DNA of 64,000 nucleotides from Adiantum capillus-veneris (Eukaryota; Streptophyta; Polypodiopsida; Polypodiales; Pteridaceae), in the NCBI GenBank assembly GCA_014529385.2, contig CM043948.1, positions 80,654,760-80,718,759 of the forward strand, given 5' to 3'. Below, piece by piece: positions 9,250 to 19,604 of the stretch. The position numbers and the translations under genes are program-made. Numbering within the stretch: position 1 is the first letter of the stretch; the number at the start of each line of letters is the position of its first letter. The notes beneath the pieces are model-generated. The model had not been told where the DNA came from. It was given only the letters and a program-made list of their open reading frames with translations, and did not search any database.

Positions 9250-12200
9250 ATCCGGGACGGCTCCTATGTTGCGCCAGTATGGTCTGGATCCTCTGTCGCA
9301 ATCTGCGTCGATATCGAGAGGGCCCTCTCATCCGTGGGCGACGGGACCGCCCCATCTCTATCGCCCGATCAAGCAGTATGCCTCTGGTGCCTCTGGTGTT
9401 GTTATGCTGTGGGGGCTGCTCGAACTCCTCTGTCTGTGACTAAAAGAAATCTGTGATCTTCCGCTGTCACTGGATCTCTCTCATTGTGCCGCTCTTCAGG
9501 AGGTCCTCTCTGTGTTTGTGAATCTCCAGTAAGTATAATCCGAGGCATCTCTAATCTTGGTATCTCATGACTCTAGAAAGTGGCCCAAAACCCTCTCTGA
9601 ATAGACAGTGAAAGCGGCCTCATATCTCATAGTATACTGGGCAGTGACATATGTAATGTAGCTCTATCTCTGGCTCTATTTGGCACACCTGACAAATCCA
9701 TATAGCTCGGCCTGAGTACAAAGCCATCCGCCATGAGTCGGAGAAAATGTTCTTTGTAAAAAGCCATCTTTGTGCCCAACTTCTGAGTAGGCTCAATCCA
9801 AGTCCTCCTGGTGTCCATCTGAATCAAGTCCTGGTGGATAAGTCTAGTAATCTCTGTCCGTGTCACAGTGAGAGAGGGGGCCTCCAAAGAATACTGGGAA
9901 GCAGTCTACTGTCCATGCTAAAACCATGCATCTGGAACCGAGAAGTGATCTGTCCATACCAGCAGGCCATGTCTCCTTGCAAGGTCAATTGTCAGGAAGA
10001 TTCAAGCAAGCCAAGCATATCTGTTTTTGGGAAGGTCCCACAAGCTATGTATGAAAGTGACTAATCTAGTTAAGTGCCTCAATCACCACCGAAGTGGCAG
10101 CTAGCTCTGCTCTAATAATCTCAAGAGGTACTAAGACCTTGGTTCTAATCATCCGGGAAATCATAGAGATCAAGGGCCTCTCCATCCCTTTCCATCCATT
10201 AGTGATGCCAGCTCTGTCGCGACAACCAACTGAGGGGCTCCAAATCTACACCCCATACATCATAGCTGAGGTCACCAAAGGATCAAAAAGCCAAAGTTTG
10301 GTTCCAGGTTCCTGAAACTGAACTTGCGTACACATCCTCTCAAGTCTGCCCACTCAAGTCTGCCCAAGGTTGCGTAGGCTCTGGTCAATCTAGTCTCTGC
10401 TCTTTTTCTCAGCGAAAAAACTGGCCCACTGAAAACTACCCCAAGATAAGTATATGCATCTGTATACTCCACAATCTCTTGCCCATAGGTAAATGTGGGA
10501 GCTGACCTCCTGACCCACTGCGGTATGGTGTTAAACACCATAACCTTGGTTTTACCAAGGTTGACAGACAATCCATATTCTCCGCAAACACATGTAAGGC
10601 ATCCAAATGGTGTTGCATTCCCTACAGGGACTCGGCAATCAGCACAATATCATCATCATATACCAGAAGTGGGATCCATGTCCATGCTAGTTGCGATCCT
10701 CTTTCCCCCAGTTTCATAATGTAATCAGAGGCCTCATCTACATACCAAAGAAAGTAGGAGATGGCGGGCATCCCTGCTTCACTCCAATAGTGGAGTGAAC
10801 CAGGGTAGAAATTCCCTTGGGAGTGCGTACCTGCCCCGCAACTGATCTATATAAATTCAAAAACCCCCAAATGAGCTTTGTGGGTACCCCCGTGACCTGC
10901 AGTCGCCGCATCAGGCTAGCTCTGGGTACTGTATCAAAACCTTTGCAAAATTCCACAAAGCTACAATATATCCGTTTCCCATGTGACCTACACTCCTCAA
11001 TAATGGCTCATAGAGTTAAAGATGTGTTCAAGAGTAGAGAAACCCCTCCTCAAATCTGTCTGTCCTGTTGCTCATATACCTTGTTTCTCTGCCCATTTGC
11101 TCAGGTGCTGCTCAAGAATGGATGCATATAACCGTGCTAATGAGTGACCGATCATAATAGTGCGATAGTTCCCAGGCTCCATAGGGTCTCCTGTCTTTAG
11201 GATAGGCAGGATAGGAGACAAACTCCAAGTCTCAGGCAGGCCCTCACACATAGCTCAGTTGAACATCATAGCTAGAAGCTTTGCAAGCATATCTTTGGCA
11301 AGAATAAAATTCTCGGCCACTAATCCCTCATGATCATAAGCTCTCCCATGCTTCATCCTGTCAATGGCTTTCCTTACTACCTCCCTGTAAAGAAGACATA
11401 TGCATATGGGCATGGCTCTGGTGGATCCGGTAGAGGTGGCTGCCCCAACATTGTATATAGGGATGTTGCATAGGCCCCAGACCTCTAGAGAAGTAATAGC
11501 TAGAGCGGGAGAGGATTCATGAAAAAGCCGCCAAGCCTCAACCGAATCCTGACTCAAAAATAGCTGGTATAACTCCTGCTCAAGGTTAGCTAGAAAGGCC
11601 CTCTTCTTCCGACGTACTAAACGCGAAGGCAATGCACGACTCTCTATGAGTGATGACTACCAGAGAAACCTCTCTCCAAAGTCGGGCTCTCAAATATCTG
11701 CATTCCTCATCATACCAATAATTCTGGGGCATAGTCCCAAAACGGCATCTTTGCTCGGGCTGTGTATGTGGATAAGCCTCCCAATCCGCATCCCGTAGAG
11801 TCTCTGTCAGAATATGGGTGAGCTCCTCCGAAGGTCGCCCTGGATCCTCTGTGCATAGGCATCTATAAATCCCATTCATGTAAACAGAGTCCGTCTCCGA
11901 AGTAAAAGTATATCTTGTAGGACCTCCTGCTCGTGTCCTTTGAGCTATGGTGAAGAGGAAGGAGATGTCCAGTGTCAAAAGGGCATGGTCCATTGCTACC
12001 CCAATGGGTCGGCAACTGTGAATTCCTCAATATGGAAAGAAAGCTCGGCGTGGCTGTAATATAATCCATTGTGCTAGCCCCGTGAAGATGTGGGAAGCAA
12101 GTCATCCCGGTGGCTACTCGGAATCTCCATAAGCTATTAAGCATGGCTAACCCAATGCGTTGCCCATATCTAGCAAGTATCTCCCATAAAGTATGGCTAA

Positions 12201-12604
12201 CCCATGTGCGTTGCCCATATCTAGCAAGTGTCTCCAATACTCTGTACATTCGGTATCCTGTGAGCATCTATCGAGCCCCATGTCTACGGTGTCCAGCTCT
12301 CTCAACATCTCCTTCGAGGTATCATAGAAGACTGTCTGATGGTTGCCCGTTCGGGCATTGAAGTCCTCCAGGAGACTGATGTCCTAGAGAAATCCCATAC
12401 GTCATTATCAAGCATAGAGAAAGGAGTCTCTCCTCTAGGTGACGTATAGGTTGATGTACTTGGAGCAAAGTAGCATATGACAATATAGAAAAATTTGCCT
12501 GTGTCAGCCTTCAATATGACCCACATGTACTTGGCATGATAGTTTCTCCGAACAATATGTACAAGCAACTACAAATATTCCCTGAAAAGAGGTACAACAC
12601 CCAC

Positions 12605-12638
<34 letters not shown>

Positions 12639-12840
12639 CCCCCTCATCCCCATCCTCTACTCCCATGCTCAGATCTCGCATCTACTCAATGAGCCGTCTC
12701 CCATCTGTATCCAGTCACATGTGGCATCATCTGACCCGGGGCTTGGGGCTTGGTGAGTCTCTGAATAGAACACAATATCTCTATCTCTAAAGCTCACCCA
12801 TATCAAGCTTGAGAGACCCATTGCAATTCCACACTGCTAT
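9250..12840 (-). pseudogene. A3 ORF2: endonuclease-reverse transcriptase, heavily broken
   Basis: The pieces in order are the EN N-terminus WNCNGSLKLD near 12830 (start codon now ATA at 12838-12840), EN core YFAPSTSTYTSPRGETPFS, the RT linker LVRRKKRAFLANLEQELYQLFLSQD near 11600, GVKQGCPPSPTFFG near 10750, SVNLGKTKVMVFNT near 10550 and LTVTRTEITRLIHQDLIQ near 9850. The Cys/His finger region is partly deleted near 9690. At least eight frame breaks are visible. 3' UTR similarity puts A3 in the A6 subfamily. Confidence 0.8.
12606..12635. repeat. C30 homopolymer in A3 endonuclease
   Basis: Thirty C residues on the plus strand followed by further C-rich sequence. In sister copies this point encodes the Gly-rich GRGSGGV turn of the endonuclease, with a short natural C run (for example CCCCCC near 18680). 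The tract therefore looks like an expansion of a coding G run, unless it is an assembly artefact. Confidence 0.85.
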
Positions 12841-13156
12841 TTTAAGTTTGGTCCCATAGGTCTCCAATTGTCATGTGGTGCGTCGCTCCATAATGATCAC
12901 CTTTCCTTCTCTATAGAAGGCTATCTGACCCGGGCTTGGTGAGTCTCTATACATGTGGCATCATTTGACCCGGCGATGCTTGGTGAGTCTCTGAATAGAA
13001 CACAATATCTCTATCTCTAAAGCTCACCCATATCAAGCTTGAGAGACCCATTGCGATTCCACACTGCTATTTTAAGTTTGGTCCCATAGGTCTCCAACTG
13101 TCATGTGGCGCGTCGCTCCATAATGACCACCTTTCCTTCTCTATAGAAGGCTATCT
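12720..13156. repeat. 235-bp tandem duplication across ORF1/ORF2 junction of A3
   Basis: The segment 12720-12926 recurs at 12955-13156 with only scattered substitutions; both begin TGTGGCATCAT and end CTATAGAAGGCTATCT. The unit covers the start of the endonuclease, the 30-nt spacer and the ORF1 C-terminus, so the element carries this control region twice. Confidence 0.9.
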
Positions 13157-14014
13157 TTCCTTTTTCCCTTGCCGCCCTAATCTCTGGCATAAGTTCCTGC
13201 ATGTGGGCAAGCTGTGATAGAGTGAGATCATCGCCAAGAAATATGCCGGTCTTCTTTAATGTGGGCCTTTTCTTTAAAAACTTTCTTCGTCTCAATAGTG
13301 GGAAAGCACAAAATTAGAGCACGTTACTTTGATGTCTCTCCAACACCTCCACTTCTTTTACTGACTCTATATGCATTTATGTGCGTTGATTTATCTATTC
13401 CCATCAACTCCACGAACACCTTTACTTCTTCTTCAACTTTATCTCGATCTTTTAGACCAGTAACTCTCACATGTATAGCACGCGAGCATCTCCGTTTTCC
13501 TCCTCTAGTGTCATGTTGATGATGGTTGGTGTGGGGGTTGATGCCTCCTTCCCTTTTCCTTTCTTGGCAACCTCTATTCACTTCTCTGCTTCATCCATCT
13601 TCTTTTGCATCTTGGTGATCACCACCACCCATGTAGATGTCTTTGCTTCATGTTGCTTCTCATCCTCTTTGATTGCATGCACTTGCTCTTGATGACTTTG
13701 AGCTCTTCGATCACTGAGGGCTGAATTTCTCCTTCTTCGAGTTCCCCTCTTGTTTTAACTTCAGTCAGCTCCTTTTTAAGGGCCGATACCTCCCGTTTGA
13801 GCGTGTCGATTTCAGCCCTCATGTCCTCTTTCTCCACTTTCCATTGTTCCTCTTTGCTAGCCTGCTTTTGGAGGAAAACTGCCTTTTCCTCCTTTCAACC
13901 TTCCATCTCAACTTTCCACTCCATCCCTTTTACCATCTCTGTGAGCCGTTTGTGTGTGAGCATGAAAGTCGAATTCAACCTCCTGGGGGGCGTTTTGTTG
14001 TGTGGAGAAGCCAT
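13101..14014 (-). pseudogene. A3 ORF1: coiled-coil/RRM-like protein, broken
   Basis: Starts at ATG 14014 with MASP, as in A7. The heptad-rich segment contains MRAEIDTLKREVSALKKEL near 13800. RAIHVRVTGLKDRDKVEEEVK near 13450 is the RRM-like entry. The C-terminus has FLKKRPTLKKTGIFLGDDLTLSQLA and IAFYREGKVVIMERR, and the stop is at 13101. Three different frames are used, with breaks near 13300 and 13600. Confidence 0.8.
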
Positions 14015-14403
14015 TATCTTGTGCGATTTTTTTTTTTTGGGGGGGCGGGGGCTGTGAGAGAGAGAGAGAGAGAAAGAGAGACCTTAGCGTGCCGAGTTTC
14101 TCTCCGCGTATCGCAGTTGCCTCGGTGAGTGCTACCTTTGCCTCGCGTGAACTACCCCCTGCCTCGTATTATTTAGTTACTTGCTTGCGTAATTTGCCTT
14201 ACTTGCACGCTGTCTTGTTCATAGGCTGCTCGCTGCCCATTGCTGAACAGAGAGAGAGAGGCGCAACCTAGCAAAACATAGCAATAGTGTGAATCCTAAT
14301 GGCTGTATTGCTGCGTGAGGGGAGGGGCTGAAAGAGGGGGGGGGGGGGGGGGCTGGGGGCTGGTTTTGCTGTTGTTTTTAGAGAGAGAAATGAAATGAAG
14401 TGT

Positions 14404-14405
<2 letters not shown>
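14015..14405. other. A3 5' region with low-complexity tracts and a micro LINE tail
   Basis: Contains T13, a (GA)9 block at 14056 and a G17 run at about 14336-14352. At 14381-14405 GAGAGAGAAATGAAATGAAGTGTTA resembles the outermost ~20 nt of a family-A 3' end and is followed directly by (GA)44 and then by A4. This suggests an extremely 5'-truncated insertion or slippage at the tail. No gene is seen. Confidence 0.5.

Positions 14406-14493
<88 letters not shown>
14406..14493. repeat. (GA)44 microsatellite at A4 3' end
   Basis: Eighty-eight bp of pure GA that runs directly into TGAAATGAAATG and the family-A terminal motif. It is the longest microsatellite in the window. Confidence 0.95.
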
Positions 14494-14496
<3 letters not shown>

Positions 14497-15112
14497 AATG
14501 AAATGTTATATTAACGTCTTCAAAAGGCCAAAGTGACCTATGAGACCAGAAAGATACAATGTGGTGGATCAGATACAAAGTTAGAGTAACAAGATGACAA
14601 AATAAAATACTATGGAATCCTAGACTGCTGGGTTTGGACTAAGCAGCTAAAACAGCTAGCTGGGATAGCTAGATCACAGGAGATCCAACATCAGTCGCTG
14701 GCAGATCTCATCAATTTCCTCCATGGTCAGTAGTCTGACCGGGCGTCGTGCATGTCGAGCCAGAGTGACCCGGATCCTCTGATGCAGCCTCTGTCGATGC
14801 TGTGTAGTCCTTCGCAGTCGTGGGCGTCTGGATATCCCCAGCTCAATCGCTCGGTCGATCAGTATGCCTCTGGTGTAAAGCGACGAGCTCTGCTGTGGTA
14901 GTAACTCCTCCAGATGTCCAGTGGCAGCTCTAAAGAAGTCTATGATTTGTCTCTGAGACTGGCTAGTCTTTCCTCTCATCAAGCTCTCTCTGTGTCTGCA
15001 CAGCTCAAGCAAAAACAAACCCAGGCATCTCTGATCCTCGTACCGCATGACTCTAGATAATGGTCCAAATCCCTCTCTGAACAAGCAATGGAAGCGGCCT
15101 CGTATCTCGTAG

Positions 15113-15714
15113 ACAACATCCATTCAATCATATCTATATCCATCCAATGCACTCTTACTTCAGGAAAGCTATTAAAGATCAGACCATATTTATGGAATGA
15201 TCTATAGAAAACTCTAGAGAAGGTGAAAATAATAGGGCTAATCGCAAAAAATCTGGGAAGATTGAAACACAAAATGGATAACAAAGAGATTCTATTTGTT
15301 CCAGTCAACAAAGTCGAAGAATACTACGAAAGGGAAGAAGGAAACACAACCCTTCCAGTGAGATATAATGATATAGAAACCATGGCAATACCATTAGGAA
15401 GAGAATGGAGTCTAAGAGGGCCTCTTTATTTTCCATGAGATTATGAAGGTGATTAACATTTTGACAAATAGGTGCACGCCATGTGTGCAAGAATGGTGGG
15501 TGTGTAAGAGAGGTGTAAGAGTGGTCAAAGGATGTACTTTTTCCTCCAAAAAGGGGATGGATAAATTTATGATTTTTGGCCTTCCATAACTCTTACATAT
15601 GATCTCCGATTTGAGCGGAGGTTATAGATTTCTGATCTACACATCAATCGCTTTCCGTAGATATGTTACATGGTCTGGTTTTGCCTGCTAGATTTTGAAT
15701 TCCATTTTGGGGGA
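15113..15714. other. ~600-bp unidentified insertion in A4 ORF2
   Basis: Family-A homology stops after CTCGTAG (15112) and resumes at TAGTAGACC (15715). A9-type, A2 and A12-type copies read through this point continuously. The insert is AT-richer than its host. It has a 71-codon plus-strand open frame (15223-15438) that I do not recognise, and no clear terminal inverted repeat. The flanks allow a 3-bp TAG duplication, which restores the family sequence, or a 6-bp GTAGAC duplication. A non-autonomous DNA transposon or an LTR fragment are both possible. Confidence 0.6.
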
Positions 15715-17603
15715 TAGTAGACCGGGCAGTGGCATGTGTATTGCAACTCTGTCTCAGGCTCGATGTCACACAGGGGGCATGTCCTGGCCTCTGCTGGTAC
15801 TCCGTTGTATCTCCCAGTCTCGATCCGCAGCTAGTGTGAAGATGTGCATATCTGGCAATTAGCACATCGTATCCCATGAGACAGGTGAGTGTCCATGTAT
15901 CTGGGCCTCGTCACAAAACCATCCTCCGTAAGCTGGAGGAGATGCTCTCTGTAGAAAGCCATCTTCGTGCCTAGCTCTTGTACTGGCTGTATCCATGTCC
16001 TCTTGGTGTCTAGCTGAGCGAATGAGCCAGGTGATCTCGGACTGTGTAAGAGTCAGAGAGGGCGCATCCGGTCAGTACTGGAAAGGAGGCAGTCTGTCTA
16101 TGCTGAACCCATGCGCCTGAAACCATGACGTCACCTCCCCATACCAGCATGCTGTATCTCCCTGCATGGCTAATTGTTGAGAGGACTTAAGTGCAAGGCG
16201 TGCATATCTGTCTTTGGGAAGTTCCCACATGCAGTGTACGAAGGAGACGGATCTGGTGAGCGCCTCAACCACCAATGGGGACGCACCTAGCTCTGCTCGT
16301 ATAATAGCACGTGGTACTGAAGCCTTGGCCCTAATGAGCCGCGAGATCATAGAGACTAGAGGCTTCTCCATGTCCCCCCATCCATCACTGCAGCCTGTCC
16401 TCCCGTGATGGTCCAGTGAAGGTCCCCAAATCTCAGCTCCATAGAGCAATATAGAAGCCACCAGAGTGTCAAAGAGCCAGAGCTTCGTCCGAGGCTCCTG
16501 AAACTGAACCTGTGAAAACATCCTTTCCAATTTACCCAATGCTGCATGGGCTTTGGTCAATCTAGTCTCTACTGCCTTCCTCAATGAAAATGCTGGCCCA
16601 CTAAAAACCACTCCAAGGTAAGTGTAAGCATCTATATACCCCACCTTCTCCTGGCCGTATGTGAAGGCGGGCGCTGACCTCGTGATCCACTGTGGGGTGG
16701 TATTAAATACCATGACCTTGGTTTTACCAAGGTTGACGGACAAACCACTTTCTTGGGCAAACCTATGTAAAGCATCCAGGTGACATTGCATCCCCTCTGG
16801 AGAGTCAGAGATCAAAACAATATCATCAACATATAACAATAGTGGAATCCATGTCCTTGCCAGATGTGCACCTCTATCACCATCTCTCTCAATGTAGTCA
16901 GAAACCTCATCTACATACATACCAAATAGAGTAGGAGAGAGTGGGCAGCCCTGCTTCACACCAATAGTGGAGTAAACCGGTGTGGATAGACCCTCTGGGG
17001 TGCGTACATGCCCCACTATTGACTTGTATAATGCCATGACCCCCCAAATGAGCTATGTGGGTACTCCCATCTGCTATAATCTGCGCATCAATCTAGCTCT
17101 GGGCATTGTGTCAAATGCTTTACGGAAATCCACAAAGCTGCAATAGATCCGTCTCCCACGCGATCTGCCCTCGTCAATGATGGCTCTGAGTGTCAAGATA
17201 TGGTCAAGAGTAGAAAAACCCCTCCTCAAACCTGCCTGCCCGGGTGCGCACATCCCCTCCCTCTCTACCCATCTACTCAGCTGCTGGTCAAGAATAGATG
17301 CGTACAACCGTGCCAATGTGTGTCCAATCATGATAGTGCGATAGTTCCCAGGCTCCATAGGGTCTCCCGATTTGAAGATAGGTACAATAGTAGATAGGCT
17401 CCAGGTATCAGGCAAGCCCTCACATATGACACGGTTAAACATAACTGCTAGAAGCTCTGCTAGTAAATCTCTGGCATGCATGAAATGCTCAGCCACTAAG
17501 CCATCATGATCGGGGGGGAGGGGGGGGAGGGAAGGGGGGGTTGCTCAGGAACTGTGTACAAAGATGATGCATACTGGCCCCAAGTATTTGTAGAAGTGAT
17601 GGC

Positions 17604-17630
17604 GGGGGGGGGGGGGGGGGGGGGGGGGGG
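17604..17630. repeat. G27 homopolymer in A4 ORF2
   Basis: Lies in the EN-RT linker where A1 encodes a short Pro run (EHSPPPV). A5 has a G14 run at the same codons (21199-21212). The sense strand carries the C-run. Confidence 0.85.
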
Positions 17631-18907
17631 AGTGCTCATGAAAGAGCCTCCTCGCCACCCGTGAGTCCTGACTCAAGAATAGCTGGCATAGATCCTGCTC
17701 TAGGCGAGCCAAAAATGCCCTCTTCTTCCGCCGCACTAGGCGTCAGAAGTCAATCTGTGACGGCCTATGAGTGATGTCCCCCAAAAGCACCTCCCTCTAA
17801 AGTCTAGCTCTAGTGTCCCGGCATTCCTCATCATACTTACTAACTGTTCTAGGGCATGCTCCTTGAACGGCGTCTCTGCTCAGGCTGGGTATGTGGGTAT
17901 GCCTCTGCTGCTGCATCATGTAGTGGCTGTGTCAGTATAGTAGTAAGCTCCTCCAGAGGTCGCCCTGGCTCCTCTGTGCACAGGCATCTGTAGATCCCAT
18001 CTATGTATACAGAGACCGTCTCCCGTGTGAAGGTGTAGCGAGTAGGGGCTGCTGCCCGTAGCTTGTGTGCTAAACTAAACTGAAAAGAAATGGTCAGCGA
18101 TACAAGAGCATGATCCACTGCCACACCAACAGGTCTAGGTCCAACCGTGAGGTTCTGGATACTAGAGATGAGGCTCGGTTGTGCCATGACATAGTCCACT
18201 GTGCTGGCTCCATGTCTGTGTGGGAAGCCTCCCGAAGCACGAAACCTCTGTAGGCCCTTCAAGATGGCTAGTCCATGTGCGGTGCCCATGTCTATCAGGT
18301 GTCGCCCATACTCAGTATATTCCGCATCGTGTGATAGTCTGGACAGACCCGTCTCTACAACATCTAGCTCTCTCAGCATCTCCTCTGAAGTATCATAAAA
18401 CACTGTGTGGTGATGGGCAATCCCAGCATTAAAGTCCCCTAGAATGATAGTGTCACCATCTCTATAGAACTCCCATATGTAATCATCCAGAATAGAAAAG
18501 GGGGACTGTCCTCTGGGTGATGCATAGAACGACGTACTCGGGGGAAAGTAGCAAATAGCAATGTAGAGATATCTGCCTGTCTCTGCTTTCAATCTCACCC
18601 ACATGTACCTAGCCTGCTCATCCCTACGGGCTATATGTATCAATGGCTGCAAATCCTCTCTAAATAACACTACCACTCCCCCCGAGCCCCGTCCTCTGTG
18701 CTCTGAGCGTGTCTCCTCTTTGTAAGCTGTCTCCCATCTGTATCCACTAATGTGAGGCATGGATTGCCCAAGGGCCTAGTGTGTCTCAGAGTAAAAGATG
18801 ATGTCTCTTCCAGTAAAGCTATCCTCAAAAGCACCCACAGCAAGACGCATGGATCCATTACAGTTCCAAGCCGCCACTTTGAGTGTGGTCCCATAAGTTT
18901 CGCACCA

Positions 18908-19604
18908 TCATGTGGAGCGTCGCTCCAGTATTACTACTCTTCCATCTCGGTAAAAAGCAATCTTGCCTTTTCCCCTTGCCGCTCTAATCTCCGGCATTAC
19001 TTACTGCATTGAGCGATCTGTGAGAGGGTAAGATCATCCCCGAGAAAAATGCCCGTCTCTTTAAGGGTTGGCCTTTTCTTCAAGAAGGACTTCTTCGCTT
19101 CCATGGAGGGAAAACGGAGGATGAGTGCCCTTTCTTTTGAGGTTTCCCCACTGCTTCCATTTTTCTTTATGTTGCCTACTCTCCAGGCTCTTGTGAGCGT
19201 CGGCTCATGAACCCCCATTAAGGCCATGAGTTCTTTTACCTCTTCGTCCACATTGCCTTTGTCTTTAAGACCGCAAATTCTCACACGTAAAGCGCGTACA
19301 CGTCTTCTTTGCTCCTCCTCTAGTGTCTAATTAATGATAGTGGGAGTGGACGTGGACGTGGACGTTATCTCCTTGCCTTTTCCTTTCTTGGCCACCTAGA
19401 TCCATTTCTCGGCTTCATCCGCCTTCTGCTGAGTTTTTGTAAGAACATCCACCCAAGAAGTCGTCATCTCTTTGTGTTGCTCTTCTCCCTCTTTGATGGC
19501 CCGTACTTGCTCCTTGATCGTGTTGATTTCTTCGATTACTTAGGGTTGCAATTCGCCCTCTTCCAATGTGTTGCTTGATCGTGCTTCGGTGAGATCTTTC
19601 TTGT
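18908..19604 (-). pseudogene. A4 ORF1, C-terminal part
   Basis: Retains the RRM-like entry LRVRICGLKDKGNVDEEVKELM, the junction RAWRVGN, the C-terminal domain ALILRFPSMEAKKSFLKKRPTL and GIFLGDDLTLSQIA, and the terminal VVILERRST stop at 18908. Upstream a coiled-coil stretch is readable in other frames up to 19604, where it is cut by the A5 junction. Frame breaks lie near 19010 and 19290, and a stop lies near 19540. Confidence 0.8.

Larger units (their letters stand above)
9088..14335 (-). mobile_element. LINE family A copy A3, full span but 3' terminus lost
   Basis: Contains a 3' UTR nearly identical to that of A6 (GTGGTGAATCTAATACCAGG followed by the same downstream sequence), ORF2 remnants, a duplicated EN/ORF1 junction, ORF1 and a 5' region to about 14335. 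The last ~70 bp of the 3' end are missing; A2 sequence starts there instead. Coding capacity is heavily degraded by frameshifts, a C30 tract and a 235-bp tandem duplication. Confidence 0.85.
14674..18877 (-). pseudogene. A4 ORF2: endonuclease-reverse transcriptase, broken
   Basis: The EN (17849-18877) is well preserved: AAWNCNGSMRLAVGAFEDSF, GDFNAG and DHALVSL. The ATG is now GTG at 18875-18877 and there is a TAG in the ETHQ segment near 18778. The RT has FVDFRKAFD, GVKQGCPLSPTLFG and YVDDI (Val where A1 has Ala). The protein ends at 14674 after TMEEIDEI. Breaks include the deletion with G-runs at 17512-17540, a G27 run at 17604-17630, a frame change near 17060 and the insertion at 15113. It cannot encode a working enzyme. 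Confidence 0.9.
14494..19604 (-). mobile_element. LINE family A copy A4, interrupted and 5'-truncated
   Basis: Runs from the 3' terminal motif (14494) through ORF2 and the 30-nt spacer (18878-18907) into ORF1. ORF1 stops being homologous at 19604, where A5 ORF2 begins. A ~600-bp foreign segment (15113-15714) interrupts ORF2. About 95 bp between the RT fingers and the EN-RT linker are deleted at 17512. Same subfamily as A2. Confidence 0.9.

Noticed and set aside
7507-14493. CRISPR-like or satellite arrays from the GA tracts and LINE repeats
   Set aside because: Simple dinucleotide runs and kilobase-scale interspersed copies; no short repeats with unique spacers.
15223-15438. 71-codon frame in the A4 insert as a transposase
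   Set aside because: No catalytic motif recognisable and too short.
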